Shown here: positions 7,873-16,312 of the stretch, piece by piece
Position numbering within the stretch: position 1 is the first letter of the stretch
Layout of the letters: each line of letters begins with the position of its first letter
DNA from: Croceicoccus estronivorus
Lineage (GTDB): Bacteria; Pseudomonadota; Alphaproteobacteria; Sphingomonadales; Sphingomonadaceae
Assembly (NCBI RefSeq): GCF_001625325.1
Contig: NZ_JRQQ01000008.1
Location: 1-64,000 of the forward strand
Direction: 5' to 3'
DNA length: 64,000 nt
The notes under the pieces: generated by a model
Told to the model about the DNA's origin: nothing
Database searches by the model: none
What the model saw: only the letters and a program-made list of their open reading frames with translations
Program-made: the position numbers and the translations under genes

Positions 7873-8637
7873 TCATGCTTCGAGACCTTCCCGTTCGAGA
7901 TAGATCACGTCCCGTGACTGCGCCAGCAGGTGCTGCCCGGAATCGACGAACAGCATTTCCCCGCTTGCCAATGCACCGGATGCGAGGAACAGCACGCCTT
8001 CCGCGATCTCTTCAGGCCAGGTTCTGCGGCCAAGCAGATTGAGCAGGTGTGAACGATCCGCTTCTTCGGTGGTCTGGTCGTGGCTGGCGAGAATCGCGCC
8101 GGGGCACAAGCCATAGATACGGTCCGCCGTATCGCGCGGTGCCATCGCCATCATCGGGATGGTCGATGCCAGGGCGTGCTTGCTCATCGTGTAGGAAAAG
8201 AAATCGGGGTTCGGATTGTCGAGCTTCTGATCGAGGATCTGGATCGCCCGCCTGCCGCTGCCTGAGCGTGCGCTCGCCAGAAAGGCCTGCGTCATGAAGG
8301 CCGGAGTTTCCGCATTGACGCGCATCGCCTCCGCATGGACGGCAGGGTCGAGCGCATGGACGCTGTCATGCCCGAAGACCGAGGCGTTGTTGACCAGCAC
8401 CTGCCAGTCATCCAGCCGCGCGGCGAGTTGTTCCACCATTGCCGCCGCCGCAGGGGCATCGGCCAGGTCGCACTGGACGATTTCGGCAGAGGGCAAGGAT
8501 GCGGCCAGTGTTTCCGCCTCCTCGCGGGAGTGACCGTAATGCACCACCACGTGCCAACCCGCATCGCCAAAGGCCCGGCAAATGGCGGAACCGATCCGCT
8601 TCGCGCCGCCGGTGACAAGGACCGCTGGCCTGCTCAT
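7873..8637 (-). CDS. Pteridine-reductase-like short-chain dehydrogenase
   Basis: NAD(P)-dependent SDR of 254 residues. The Rossmann motif VTGGAKRIGSAICRAF starts at residue 7; VNNASVFG and the catalytic YTMSKHA follow. ILDQKLDNPNPDFFSYTMSK is typical of the pteridine reductase / dihydromonapterin reductase (FolM-like) branch, which reduces pterins in the folate or molybdopterin field. The start at 8637 is chosen because the nucleotide-binding strand begins there; an in-frame GTG at 8673 would add residues encoded by the dispersed repeat and is less likely. It lies between the cytochrome b and MOSC genes on the same strand. Substrate is inferred only. Confidence 0.8.
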   Translation of the reverse strand: MSRPAVLVTGGAKRIGSAICRAFGDAGWHVVVHYGHSREEAETLAASLPSAEIVQCDLADAPAAAAMVEQLAARLDDWQVLVNNASVFGHDSVHALDPAVHAEAMRVNAETPAFMTQAFLASARSGSGRRAIQILDQKLDNPNPDFFSYTMSKHALASTIPMMAMAPRDTADRIYGLCPGAILASHDQTTEEADRSHLLNLLGRRTWPEEIAEGVLFLASGALASGEMLFVDSGQHLLAQSRDVIYLEREGLEA

Positions 8638-8660
8638 TGCCCGAAGTGCCCCCGGTTCCG

Positions 8661-8685
8661 CCAAAGTTGACACACGTGACAGGGT
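8661..8685 (-). repeat. Dispersed imperfect palindrome, copy 2
   Basis: On the minus strand this reads ACCCTGTCAC-G-TGTGTCAACTT-T-GG, differing from the copy at 1911-1935 at two positions. It lies 24 bases upstream of the preferred ATG of the SDR gene and contains a possible in-frame GTG start for it. The location makes a regulatory role possible. Confidence 0.55.
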
Positions 8686-8697
8686 ACTTGGGCAAAA

Positions 8698-8856
8698 CTA
8701 TCGGGCCCCTTCCGCCAGCCGCTCGCATAGGGCCTGGGGTGTGAAGAGCGGGGAGGAAACGAATACGTCATTGCCCCAATGGAGCACATTTGCCGCCGGT
8801 AGGAAAGCACGGGTTGGGGCCCGCCAGCACCGCGGAACCGCTCTGATCGGGGGTGG
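8698..8856 (-). pseudogene. Possible 3' remnant of a lost gene
   Basis: Between the MOSC stop and the SDR start, one minus-strand frame reads like the end of a real protein: AFLPAANVLHWGNDVFVSS followed by PLFTPQALCERLAEGAR and a TAG at 8698-8700. It has no ATG, only a GTG that would give 29 residues, and is closed upstream by a stop at 8857. I do not recognise the family. It may be a decayed gene or chance; confidence is low. Confidence 0.22.
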
Positions 8857-8877
8857 TCAGGTTTCCGCGTGGCGGGG

Positions 8878-9552
8878 CTATTCACCCAGCAACTTTCGCG
8901 CCCGCGCCTTCCACACGTCGGCCAGAGCCGACAATCCGGCCAGTTCGCGGATCTCGTTGCCGTCGCGGGCGGGTTTGCCGGGCAACAGCAGGCGAAACAC
9001 CCGCTCAACGCTCCACCCTTCATGTCCGCGCTCGACCAGTTCGAGCGTGTCGCCAGCCTGGACCGAGCCGGGCTCGATCACACGGTAATACCATCCGGAC
9101 CGTGCGGTCTGAATGATGCGGGCGGTCACGTCCTTGCGTTGGAAACGGTGGTCGATTTTCCAGCAGGGCTGGCGGCCATGGCTTACTTCCACCAGCGCAG
9201 TGCCCAGCCGCAACCGGTCGCCGATCCACAGGTCGCTTTCGGTCAGGCCGGTGGTGGAGATATTTTCCCCGAAGCCACCCGGTGAGCCAAGCAAGGGGTG
9301 GGGGCCGATTTCTTCCTGCCAGCTGGAGTAATGATCCAACGCGTAGTGGTGGATCGCCTTGTCCGGCCCGCCGTGATTGATCCGGTCGGCCTGCTCGTCG
9401 CCTTCGAGGCCCAGAGGGCCGATCCTGACCGGACCTTCGGCGGGGGTCTTGGCAATGGCGCTGGGCTCGTCACCGCGGAATGCGCGCGCCCTGCCTGTCA
9501 TTACCGGGCCTATCGTTACTGGATTGAGCGGGATTGCATCAAGAGTGGCCAT
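8878..9552 (-). CDS. MOSC domain protein (YiiM-like)
   Basis: Cytoplasmic protein of 224 residues with a single MOSC (molybdenum cofactor sulfurase C-terminal) domain. The order KTPAEGPVRIGPLGLEGDEQ, HGGPDKAIHHYALDHY, GGFGENISTTGL, GDRLRLG and then GRQPCWKIDHRF is that of YiiM, which helps reduce N-hydroxylated compounds in E. coli. The Cys in QPCWK is the conserved reactive residue. The ATG at 9552 is preferred to one at 9600 because a 12-bp hairpin covers 9570-9599. It sits two genes from the YedY-like molybdoenzyme, which may or may not be meaningful. Confidence 0.85.
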   Translation of the reverse strand: MATLDAIPLNPVTIGPVMTGRARAFRGDEPSAIAKTPAEGPVRIGPLGLEGDEQADRINHGGPDKAIHHYALDHYSSWQEEIGPHPLLGSPGGFGENISTTGLTESDLWIGDRLRLGTALVEVSHGRQPCWKIDHRFQRKDVTARIIQTARSGWYYRVIEPGSVQAGDTLELVERGHEGWSVERVFRLLLPGKPARDGNEIRELAGLSALADVWKARARKLLGE

Positions 9553-9569
9553 CGTTGCGTTTGCCTGCC

Positions 9570-9599
9570 TGCCGCCATGCGCATGTTCGCATGGCGGCA
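9570..9599 (-). terminator. 12-bp hairpin between glycine-zipper and MOSC genes
   Basis: TGCCGCCATGCG (9570-9581) pairs perfectly with CGCATGGCGGCA (9588-9599) around a six-base loop. There is no T-run after it on the minus strand, so it may be a weak terminator of the upstream gene or a 5' leader hairpin of the MOSC gene. Confidence 0.4.
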
Positions 9600-9638
9600 T
9601 GACAGATCAGGCGGCCCTTGGCGAGAGGGCCAGCGCGG

Positions 9639-10043
9639 TTAGCGGCACTTGAGATCGCCGCGGTCGATTTCGCGGCCGAGCAGACCGCCGCCGAGAGCGC
9701 CGAGCAGCGTGCCGATGGTCTTGTCGCCATAACCGGCGATTTCATGGCCGGCGAGGCCGCCTACTGCTGCCCCGATTACGAGGCCGGTCGTGCCGTTGTC
9801 GCGGCGGCAGTAATAGCGTCCGTCGCGGCCGCGCCAGATACGGTCGTTACGGCGCATCACGTGCGGTTCGCGGTAACGGCCGCGCGTGTCGTAACGCGAA
9901 TAGCGGTCACGCCGGTCATAACGATCGTGCCGGTCATGGTCGCGATAGCCATAGGCAGGCGCATGGCGCGGCGGGTCGGCGAGCGCAGGAGCCGCGGGGA
10001 GGGCTACTGCGGCGAGAATACTGGCAAGGATGATCTTGCGCAT
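9639..10043 (-). CDS. Glycine-zipper 2TM domain secreted protein
   Basis: Exported protein of 134 residues with a signal peptide ending PAAPALA. A stretch dense in Arg, Tyr, Asp and His follows (HDRHDRYDRRDRYSRYD). The second half carries the glycine zipper: GLVIGAAVGGLAGHEIAG and GTLLGALGGGLLGREID, two Gly-x3-Gly helices, as in the 17-kDa surface antigen family. The last residues include a Cys. Such proteins sit in or across the outer membrane, and the role is unknown. It is transcribed alone, away from azoR downstream. Confidence 0.8.
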   Translation of the reverse strand: MRKIILASILAAVALPAAPALADPPRHAPAYGYRDHDRHDRYDRRDRYSRYDTRGRYREPHVMRRNDRIWRGRDGRYYCRRDNGTTGLVIGAAVGGLAGHEIAGYGDKTIGTLLGALGGGLLGREIDRGDLKCR

Positions 10044-10174
10044 GGATTGGGTCCTTTCATCTGATAATTCCTATAACCCGGTGGGTGGCTTTGCGATCCA
10101 CAACCCCAGATGAACGGCCCGTTGGGGTTACGCTTCTACGACAAAATGCCCGTCATGCGCGACAAACTGCGACA

Positions 10175-10202
10175 AAAAACACGGCAGGAAAAACACGGCA
10201 GG
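10175..10202. repeat. 14-bp perfect tandem repeat, two copies
   Basis: The unit AAAAACACGGCAGG occurs twice with no gap, at 10175-10188 and 10189-10202. A related GCGACAAA motif is repeated just to the left (10169-10177). The repeat is non-coding and lies downstream of the azoR stop codon. Array length could vary between strains. Confidence 0.75.
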
Positions 10203-10237
10203 GCAGGGGGCCGGGACAATGCCCGGCCCGCACAGCC

Positions 10238-10834
10238 TTACAGCTTTGCAATGGCCTCCTTCGCCGCCGCCAGCGAGGCCGCGCGCGATTCCGGGCCCAG
10301 TCCGATCTTTTCCGCGCGGATGAATTCGGCATCGGGAATGCCGATGAAACCGAAGAAATCGCGCAGCAGCGTTTCCTGGTGTTCGGCCGGGCCGTCCATT
10401 TCATAGGCGCCGCCGCGCGAGGATGCGATAATCACCCGACGCCCGCCCGCGAGCCCGGTGGGACCATCTTCGGTATAGCCGAACGTCACCCGCGGCACGC
10501 CGAGCCGGTCGAGCCAGGCCTTGAGCTGGCTGGGGATGGTGAAATTGTACATCGGCGCCCCGACGATCACCACATCCGCGGCAAGAAACTGGTCGAGCAC
10601 GGCCCGTTCCTTGGGGAAGGCGGCTTTCATCGCCTCGTCGTGGGCGTCTTCCGGCAGGCGGATCGCGCCGGTCGTCACCGCATCGAGATGCGGCAGCGGA
10701 TTGGTGCCGAGATCCAGCTCGGTCACAGTCGCATCGGGATACTTCGCCTTGAAGTGATCGGTGATGGCCTGGGTCAGTTCACGGCTGACCGAATTGTCGC
10801 CGGTGGTGGCACTGTCGACGCGGAGGATGTTCAT
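10238..10834 (-). CDS. azoR: FMN-dependent NADH-azoreductase
   Basis: Flavodoxin-fold oxidoreductase of 198 residues that reduces quinones and azo compounds with NAD(P)H in the cytoplasm. The start MNILRVDSATTG and the SVSRELTQAI loop bind FMN phosphate, VIVGAPMYNFTIPSQLKAWLD is the family signature, and SSRGGAYE is the second FMN-contacting loop. GGAG lies eight bases before the ATG. It is divergent from an HxlR-family regulator 38 bases away, the usual sign of local control; quinone or aldehyde stress is the likely trigger. Confidence 0.92.
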   Translation of the reverse strand: MNILRVDSATTGDNSVSRELTQAITDHFKAKYPDATVTELDLGTNPLPHLDAVTTGAIRLPEDAHDEAMKAAFPKERAVLDQFLAADVVIVGAPMYNFTIPSQLKAWLDRLGVPRVTFGYTEDGPTGLAGGRRVIIASSRGGAYEMDGPAEHQETLLRDFFGFIGIPDAEFIRAEKIGLGPESRAASLAAAKEAIAKL

Positions 10835-10846
10835 CTGGCTTTCTCC

Positions 10847-10873
10847 AGTTACTGATGATAACTAGGGTCCCTA
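10847..10873. promoter_or_regulatory. Candidate HxlR operator between azoR and its regulator
   Basis: AGTTA (10847-10851) and TAACT (10859-10863) form a 17-bp dyad, and TAGGGTCCCTA (10863-10873) is a second 11-bp palindrome abutting the regulator's ATG. Both lie in the 38-base divergent gap, where binding would block both promoters. The assignment rests on position and symmetry. Confidence 0.45.
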
Positions 10874-11331
10874 TGGATACTGTTACACGCATTGCGCAAG
10901 AAGGCACTTTTTTGTCCGATAGTCACACCGGTGTGCCTGTGGCCTCCGTTTCCGTGGCAGAGGTGCCGGAAGGGGGGCATTCACCGTGCGCCTGCAAGAC
11001 CGTCACTGAAATCCTTTCGCGGGTGGGTGACAAATGGTCGATGCAGGTGGTGATGAGCCTTGCCGGCGGGACGTTGCGTTTCAATGAATTGCGGCGCGCG
11101 ATTGATGGCATTTCGCAACGAATGCTGACCCGCACGTTGCGCGGGCTGGAACGGGACGGGCTGGTCGAACGCACGGTGACGCCCAGTGTCCCGCCGCGGG
11201 TCGATTATGCGCTGACGGCTCTTGGCCGGTCGCTGCGGCAGCCGGTGGCCGAGCTGGGCCAGTGGGCCCTGCAGAACCGGGAGATGATCGTGACCGCGCG
11301 CGAACGGTTCGACGCGGAAGACGATTCCTAA
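10873..11331 (+). CDS. HxlR family winged-helix regulator
   Basis: MarR-like DUF24 transcription factor of 152 residues. An unusual ~35-residue N-terminal tail precedes [20 protein letters not shown], which carries Cys 39 and Cys 41 where the redox-sensing Cys of YodB/HypR-type members sits. The winged helix is [32 protein letters not shown]. The ATG at 10873 has AGGG upstream; an ATG at 10855 has no ribosome site. The gene is divergent from azoR, mirroring YodB control of azoreductase in Bacillus subtilis. Its TAA overlaps the rlmN stop by three bases, tail to tail. Confidence 0.9.
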   Translation: MDTVTRIAQEGTFLSDSHTGVPVASVSVAEVPEGGHSPCACKTVTEILSRVGDKWSMQVVMSLAGGTLRFNELRRAIDGISQRMLTRTLRGLERDGLVERTVTPSVPPRVDYALTALGRSLRQPVAELGQWALQNREMIVTARERFDAEDDS

Positions 11332-12602
11332 CCCAGCGCGGCCTGCTTTTCGGCATAGAGCCGGTCCAGTTCCGCCCGGCTCTTCTTCTCGGCAGCGGTT
11401 TTGAGCTGGCCGCAGGCGGCATCGATGTCGCGTCCGCGGGGGGTGCGGACGGGGGCGGAAATACCTGCTTCGAACACGATATTGGAAAAGCGCCTGATCC
11501 GGTCGGGATCCGAGCATTCATACGGTGCGCCGGGCCACGGGTTGAACGGGATCAGGTTGACCTTGGCCGGCAGCTTGTAATGCTTGATCAGGCGCACCAG
11601 TTCGTGCGCGTCTTCGTCGCTATCGTTCTTGTCCTTCAGCATCACGTATTCGAACGTGATGCGCCGCGCGTTGGATGCGCCGGGATAGGCGGCGCAGGCG
11701 GCGAGGAGTTCCTCGATTCCGAACTTGCGGTTTATCGGTACGATGTCGTCGCGCACGTCCTTGGTCACGGCGTGCAGGCTGACCGCCAGATTAACGCCGA
11801 TCTCTTCCCCGCAGCGTTCCATCATCGGCACCACGCCGCTGGTGGACAGGGTGATGCGCCGTTTCGACAGGGCCAGGCCGTCGCCATCCATGACAAGTTT
11901 CAGCGCATCGCGCACATTGTCGAAATTATACAGCGGTTCGCCCATGCCCATCATGACGATGTTGGTCAGCAGGCGCCCATCGGCGGTATATTCCGTTTCC
12001 GCCTCGTCATCGGAACCGGCGTCGTCCGAACCGGCATTGTCCGCGAAATCCATCCGTCCTTTGGGCCATTCGCCCAGCGCATCGCGCGCCAGCATGACCT
12101 GGCCGACGATTTCACCCGGCGTCAGATTGCGGACCAGCCGCATCGTGCCGGTGTGGCAGAACCGGCAATTGAGCGTGCAGCCGACCTGGCTCGACACGCA
12201 GAGCGTGCCGCGATCTGCATCGGGAATGAACACCATTTCGAAATCGTGATTGTCCGCCGTGCGCAGCAGCCACTTGCGCGTGCCATCGGTGGAATGCTGG
12301 GCTTCGACCACTTCGGGGCGGCCGATCACGAACCGTTCGGTCAGCCATGGGCGCATGGTTTTCGCAATGTCGGTCATCGCGTCGAACCCGGTGGCACCGC
12401 GATGGTAGAGCCAGTGATATACCTGCTTGGCGCGCAGCTTGGCCTGCTTCGCATCCAGCCCCGCTTCGGCAAACAGTTCGGCGATGCGTTTCTTCGGCAG
12501 GCCGATCAGATCGATACGGCCATCCTCGCGCGGGGTGATGTCGCGGGGAACGGGAACCGGGTCCGAATGGCCCGGGATCGGCATGAGAGCGGTGTTGGAC
12601 AT
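11328..12602 (-). CDS. rlmN: Dual-specificity 23S rRNA/tRNA (adenine-C2)-methyltransferase
   Basis: Radical-SAM enzyme that methylates C2 of A2503 in 23S rRNA and A37 of some tRNAs. The 424 residues include the cluster motif [13 protein letters not shown] (Cys near 139, 143 and 146) and [12 protein letters not shown]. The C-terminal Cys in DIDAACGQL is the one methylated during the reaction. The ATG at 12602 ([12 protein letters not shown]) is chosen because residues further upstream have no family counterpart. An acidic insert with two GSDDAG-like units precedes the GMGEP motif. It is convergent with the HxlR gene, with overlapping stop codons. Confidence 0.93.
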   Translation of the reverse strand: MSNTALMPIPGHSDPVPVPRDITPREDGRIDLIGLPKKRIAELFAEAGLDAKQAKLRAKQVYHWLYHRGATGFDAMTDIAKTMRPWLTERFVIGRPEVVEAQHSTDGTRKWLLRTADNHDFEMVFIPDADRGTLCVSSQVGCTLNCRFCHTGTMRLVRNLTPGEIVGQVMLARDALGEWPKGRMDFADNAGSDDAGSDDEAETEYTADGRLLTNIVMMGMGEPLYNFDNVRDALKLVMDGDGLALSKRRITLSTSGVVPMMERCGEEIGVNLAVSLHAVTKDVRDDIVPINRKFGIEELLAACAAYPGASNARRITFEYVMLKDKNDSDEDAHELVRLIKHYKLPAKVNLIPFNPWPGAPYECSDPDRIRRFSNIVFEAGISAPVRTPRGRDIDAACGQLKTAAEKKSRAELDRLYAEKQAALG

Positions 12603-12897
12603 GTTGCGGTGCATATAAGGCGCGCTGCGGATAATGGCAAAGCAGGAGTGGCAACCACCCATTCCGGCACCCCGCCACGCCACCGGGCGATGGTTTCCCA
12701 GCGGGCCCGCAAAACACGTCGCAGGGCACATTGTTCCGTCTTTCGGACGCGGGGAAAGAACGGCTCGCCGCACGCACTGTTGCAGAAAAACATCAATAAA
12801 AACCTTAGGTTATATTCGGGAACTCACTTCCTTTCCCAATCATTTCGAGGGTCCGGACGCCATCAAGGGCGTGTTGAAAAGGACAGAGGACAAGATC

Positions 12898-13566
12898 ATG
12901 AAAAACCTCCTTGCAATTGCTGCCGCAGGATCGGCTATTGCTGTCGCTACTCCCGCTTTCGCTCAGGACACGGGCGAGGCGACTTTCACAGGACCGCGGG
13001 TCGAGGCGATCCTTGGCTATGAAGTGACCAAGGCGGGCAGTTCGGTGGATGATGACGTCAATGCCGACAACGACGAATCCATCGAAGGCCTGCTGTACGG
13101 TGTCGGTGTCGGGTATGATGTCGATCTCGGCGGCGTCGTTGTGGGTGCGGAGGCCGAACTGACGGACTCCACGGCCAAGACCAAGTTCGACGATGGCGAT
13201 TTCGAAGGCTTCGGCTTCGGCCGGGTCAAGACCAACCGCGATCTCTATGTCGGGGCGCGTGTGGGTGCGAAAATCGCCCCGACCACGCTGCTCTATGCCA
13301 AGGGCGGTTATACCAACGCCAAGCTCGACGTTCTCGCCAATGACGGCACCACCGAATATAACGAGGACTTCGATCTCGACGGCTGGCGGGTCGGCGCCGG
13401 TGTGGAACAGGCGTTCAGCCGCAACGCCTTTGCCAAGCTGGAATACCGGTATTCCAACTACGAACGGGCCGAAGTCGATTTCGGCGGTGACTTGCCTGAC
13501 AGCGAGCGGTTTGACGTCGATACGGACCGACACCAGATTGTTGCCAGTGTCGGCTGGCGCTTCTGA
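12898..13566 (+). CDS. Outer-membrane beta-barrel (porin-family/OmpA-like) protein
   Basis: Exported protein of 222 residues with a signal peptide ending TPAFAQ. The body alternates hydrophobic and polar residues in short strands (GYDVDLGGVVVGAEAEL, DLYVGARVGAKI) and ends in aromatic VASVGWRF, the C-terminal Phe signal for Bam-mediated insertion. The pattern fits an eight-stranded barrel of the OmpW/Omp25 type. No enzyme motif is seen. AGAGGACA precedes the ATG. A strong terminator follows at 13598. It is separated from rlmN by a 295-base divergent region that must hold both promoters. Confidence 0.82.
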   Translation: MKNLLAIAAAGSAIAVATPAFAQDTGEATFTGPRVEAILGYEVTKAGSSVDDDVNADNDESIEGLLYGVGVGYDVDLGGVVVGAEAELTDSTAKTKFDDGDFEGFGFGRVKTNRDLYVGARVGAKIAPTTLLYAKGGYTNAKLDVLANDGTTEYNEDFDLDGWRVGAGVEQAFSRNAFAKLEYRYSNYERAEVDFGGDLPDSERFDVDTDRHQIVASVGWRF

Positions 13567-13597
13567 TCGCTTGCCGATCGGGACTTGAACAATGCAG

Positions 13598-13625
13598 GCG
13601 GGCCGGGGCTTTCCCGGCCCGCTTT
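13598..13625 (+). terminator. Rho-independent terminator of the outer-membrane protein gene
   Basis: GCGGGCCGGG (13598-13607) pairs perfectly with CCCGGCCCGC (13613-13622) around GCTTT, followed by TTTC. It lies 32 bases after the stop codon and just before the convergent gene ends, so it may act on both strands. Confidence 0.75.
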
Positions 13626-13629
13626 CGTA

Positions 13630-14154
13630 TCAGCGCAGTTTGGCGCAGCCGACCGTGGCGGCATCCATCGCGGTGGCGACGCCGGTCAGGCCGTAAGTAT
13701 TGGAAAAAACCTGTCCACGCGTATCGCGGGCACTGATGGTCATGCTCCCGGCAGATCGCATGGCCGCGACGATCGCCGCATCCATCCGCTGATCCTGTGC
13801 CCAGGCGTCGCCCCCGCCGCCCGTCAGTTTGAAGCGTTTGCCGCTGACATTGAGCGTTATCGACGAGGTGGGCGAAAGCTGGCGCGAAAGCCGGAAGTGA
13901 AGCTGGTTGCGGATCTGGCGCTTCGGCCAGGTGCCCACGCTGGCATAGGGCTCGTAATCGCGCCGCAACGTGCTCGGCCGTGCCATGGCGATGGCATAGC
14001 AGCGTGGGACTGACGCATCGTGGAATGCCCCCCAGCCATCGAACACGCCGAGGCTGTCCTTGGCTGCCAGCGGGCTTGCAATCATGCTTGCGGCCAGCGC
14101 GGCGGCAGTCAGTGTCAGGGGAAGGGCGGGCAAACGGATCATCGCGTGCGTCAT
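13630..14154 (-). CDS. Periplasmic IalB-like hypothetical protein
   Basis: Exported protein of 174 residues with a long hydrophobic signal (LPLTLTAAALAASMIASPLAAKD). The mature part, with GVFDGWGAFHD, RCYAIAMARP, the SVGTWPKRQIRNQLHFRLSR stretch and a terminal VGCAKL, resembles the invasion-associated-locus-B type proteins of alphaproteobacteria, with two Cys likely to pair. Function is unknown. The start is the ATG at 14154; one at 14142 is equally possible, and neither has a good ribosome site. Its stop lies close to the terminator of the convergent barrel gene. Confidence 0.65.
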   Translation of the reverse strand: MTHAMIRLPALPLTLTAAALAASMIASPLAAKDSLGVFDGWGAFHDASVPRCYAIAMARPSTLRRDYEPYASVGTWPKRQIRNQLHFRLSRQLSPTSSITLNVSGKRFKLTGGGGDAWAQDQRMDAAIVAAMRSAGSMTISARDTRGQVFSNTYGLTGVATAMDAATVGCAKLR

Positions 14155-14285
14155 TGCAGAATTGGCCGCGCTGGGGAAGGAGGCGCGGCGGTTTGGATGG
14201 CCGCTATGGGCCAGGACGATTGCGTTCGATTGTTCCGGCACTATGGTCCGCGGCGACAGACAATCATGATCGAGACTTTGCGCAT

Positions 14286-15410
14286 ATGACCGACCCGTTG
14301 TTCCGCCCCATTGCAATTGGCACGCTGACATTGCCCAATCGTGTCGTCATGGCGCCGATGGGGCAGGGTCAGGCGCCGGGCGGGCAGCCGGATCCGGGCT
14401 ATGCCGGATTCTATCGCCGCCGGGCGGAAGGCGAAGTGGGCCTTATCATCAGTGGGGCGACGGCGATCGGCCATCCCACGGCTGCTCTGGACGACTATGA
14501 ACCGCATTTTCATGGCGGGGCGCTGGACGAATGGGCGCGGATCGTCCGCGAGGTGCACGAGGCGGGCGGACGCATCGTGCCTCAGCTCGGCCATGCTGGC
14601 CTGCAGGGCATTGCGGCTGCCGCGCCTGCCTGGCCCGGCATCGGCCCTTCCGGAATCTGGCTCCCCGGGGCGCAGGCCGGTATGCCTGCCGGGCCCGAGC
14701 GCGCCGACGGCCATGCGATGACGCTGGACGACATCGACGAAGTCATCGCCGCTTTCGTCCGCGCAGCGCGGGATGCGCAGGCGCTTGGTTTCGACGGGAT
14801 CGAGGTCCACGCCGCCCACGGCTTTCTGATCGACCAGTTCCTGTGGACCCGCACCAACCGTCGGGCCGACGCCTACGGCGGTGAAAGGGCGCGCTTTGCA
14901 GCGGAAATCGTTGCCGCCTGCCGTGCGGCGACCGGGCCGGATTTCCCGATCCTCATGCGTCTCTCGCAGTTCAAGATGACGGACTACGACGCGACGCTGG
15001 CTGACGATCCCGCCGGGCTGGAAGCCTTGCTCGCGCCGATTGCGGATGCGGGGGTTGATCTGTTCGACTGTTCGCAGCGCCGCTTCTGGCGCGCCGAGTT
15101 CGCGGGCAGCCCGCTCAACTTCGCGGGTTGGGCCAAAAAGCTGACTGGTCGCCCGACAATCGGCGGTGGCGGGATCGGGCTGGAAAAGACCGCGCTCGAA
15201 TATGGCGACGACGGAATCTATGCCCGTCAGGCCGAAGCCGAAACCAGCCATCTGGAAGAGCTTCGCGCCCGGCTCGACCGGGGGGAATTCGATCTCGTTT
15301 CGCTCGGTCGGGCAATTCTCGGCGATCCGGCATGGGCGCGCAAGGTGCGCGATGGTGCCGCAGGAACGCTCCAGCCCTATCGGCCGGAGCTCCTCGGCAC
15401 CCTTGCGTGA
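14286..15410 (+). CDS. Old Yellow Enzyme family NADH:flavin oxidoreductase
   Basis: FMN-containing TIM-barrel enzyme of 374 residues that reduces activated C=C bonds. Family motifs in order: FRPIAIGTLTLPNRVVMAPM at the start, QLGHAG, then IEVHAAHGFLIDQFLW and TRTNRRADAYGG, which hold the catalytic HxxH-type residues. VSLGRAILGDPAWARK at the end binds FMN phosphate. There is no Fe-S/NAD domain, so it is the short OYE form and not the 2,4-dienoyl-CoA reductase form. The ATG at 14286 opens the conserved N-terminus. It is convergent with the SDR six bases away. The natural substrate is unknown. Confidence 0.88.
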   Translation: MTDPLFRPIAIGTLTLPNRVVMAPMGQGQAPGGQPDPGYAGFYRRRAEGEVGLIISGATAIGHPTAALDDYEPHFHGGALDEWARIVREVHEAGGRIVPQLGHAGLQGIAAAAPAWPGIGPSGIWLPGAQAGMPAGPERADGHAMTLDDIDEVIAAFVRAARDAQALGFDGIEVHAAHGFLIDQFLWTRTNRRADAYGGERARFAAEIVAACRAATGPDFPILMRLSQFKMTDYDATLADDPAGLEALLAPIADAGVDLFDCSQRRFWRAEFAGSPLNFAGWAKKLTGRPTIGGGGIGLEKTALEYGDDGIYARQAEAETSHLEELRARLDRGEFDLVSLGRAILGDPAWARKVRDGAAGTLQPYRPELLGTLA

Positions 15411-15416
15411 GCCTGC

Positions 15417-16211
15417 TCAGGCCTTCAGTTTGGCCGGGGCGCCGGGACGTCCGGCGTGATAGTAGCCGACCGACCAGCCGCCATCGACGGCCAGTTCGGC
15501 GCCGGTGATGTAGGACGCCTTGTCGGAGCACAGGAACACGCTGGCTGCCGCGATTTCTCCCGGCTCTCCGATGCGCTGCAGCGGAACGCGGCCGTAGGGC
15601 GCATCGCGTTCTTCACCGACATCGCCGGAGGGATTGCCCATCGCCGTATCGACGCCGCCGGGGTGGACGGAGTTCACCCGCACGCCGTGCGGCCCGAATT
15701 CCATCGCCGCGCTTTTGGTCAGGCCGCGCAGCGCCCATTTCGAGCTGGAATAGAGGCCGACCATGTTGACGCCCCGCAGGCCGTCGAGCGATGAAATATT
15801 GACGATTGCGCCTTTGCCGGCCTCGCGCATGACCTTGCCGACATTGCGCAGGCTCAGCAGCGGGCCCTTGACGTTCACGCCATAGACGCGGTCGAATTCT
15901 TCGGGTGCGACTTCTTCCAGAATGCCGAAGGCGAGAACGCCCGCATTGTTCACCAGAGCATCGATCCGGCCGTGAGTGGCCATGATCTCGGCAACCAGCG
16001 CCGCCCATTCGGCGTCCTGCGATACGTCGAGCTTGCGGAATTCCACCTTGGGGCCGAGTTCGTCGGCCAGCGCCTTGCCTTCCGCTTCCAGCACGTCGCA
16101 GGCATAGACCTTTTCCGCACCTTCGGCGATCATCTCGCGCACGGTTGCCGCGCCCATGCCGCGTGCGCCGCCGGTGACGATCGCGATCTTGCCTTCCATC
16201 ATTCCGCCCAT
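15417..16211 (-). CDS. Short-chain dehydrogenase (steroid/alcohol dehydrogenase-like)
   Basis: Classical NAD-dependent SDR of about 264 residues. IVTGGARGMGAATVREM binds cofactor, ACDVLE suggests NAD over NADP, NNAGVLAFG and NISSLDG follow, and the catalytic pair is YSSSK. The best matches by eye are 3-alpha/20-beta-hydroxysteroid dehydrogenase-like SDRs common in sphingomonads; the substrate is not predictable. I chose the ATG at 16211 (MGGMMEGKIA). Starts at 16250 or at the two following Met codons are also open. The neighbouring small SnoaL-like gene is on the same strand, about 100 bases upstream. Confidence 0.82.
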   Translation of the reverse strand: MGGMMEGKIAIVTGGARGMGAATVREMIAEGAEKVYACDVLEAEGKALADELGPKVEFRKLDVSQDAEWAALVAEIMATHGRIDALVNNAGVLAFGILEEVAPEEFDRVYGVNVKGPLLSLRNVGKVMREAGKGAIVNISSLDGLRGVNMVGLYSSSKWALRGLTKSAAMEFGPHGVRVNSVHPGGVDTAMGNPSGDVGEERDAPYGRVPLQRIGEPGEIAAASVFLCSDKASYITGAELAVDGGWSVGYYHAGRPGAPAKLKA

Positions 16212-16312
16212 CTTCTCTACTCGCTTGTTGGTTTGAAGTTTGCTGCGCATTTACCGGATCACTCCAGTGATACCAGCAAAAATGCGTTGCATGGGCCGTG
16301 TGCGAGCGCCGA

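Noticed and set aside
8637-8673. GTG at 8673 as the start of the pteridine-reductase-like gene
   Set aside because: The added residues come from the dispersed repeat, and family members begin just before the Rossmann motif, as the ATG at 8637 does.
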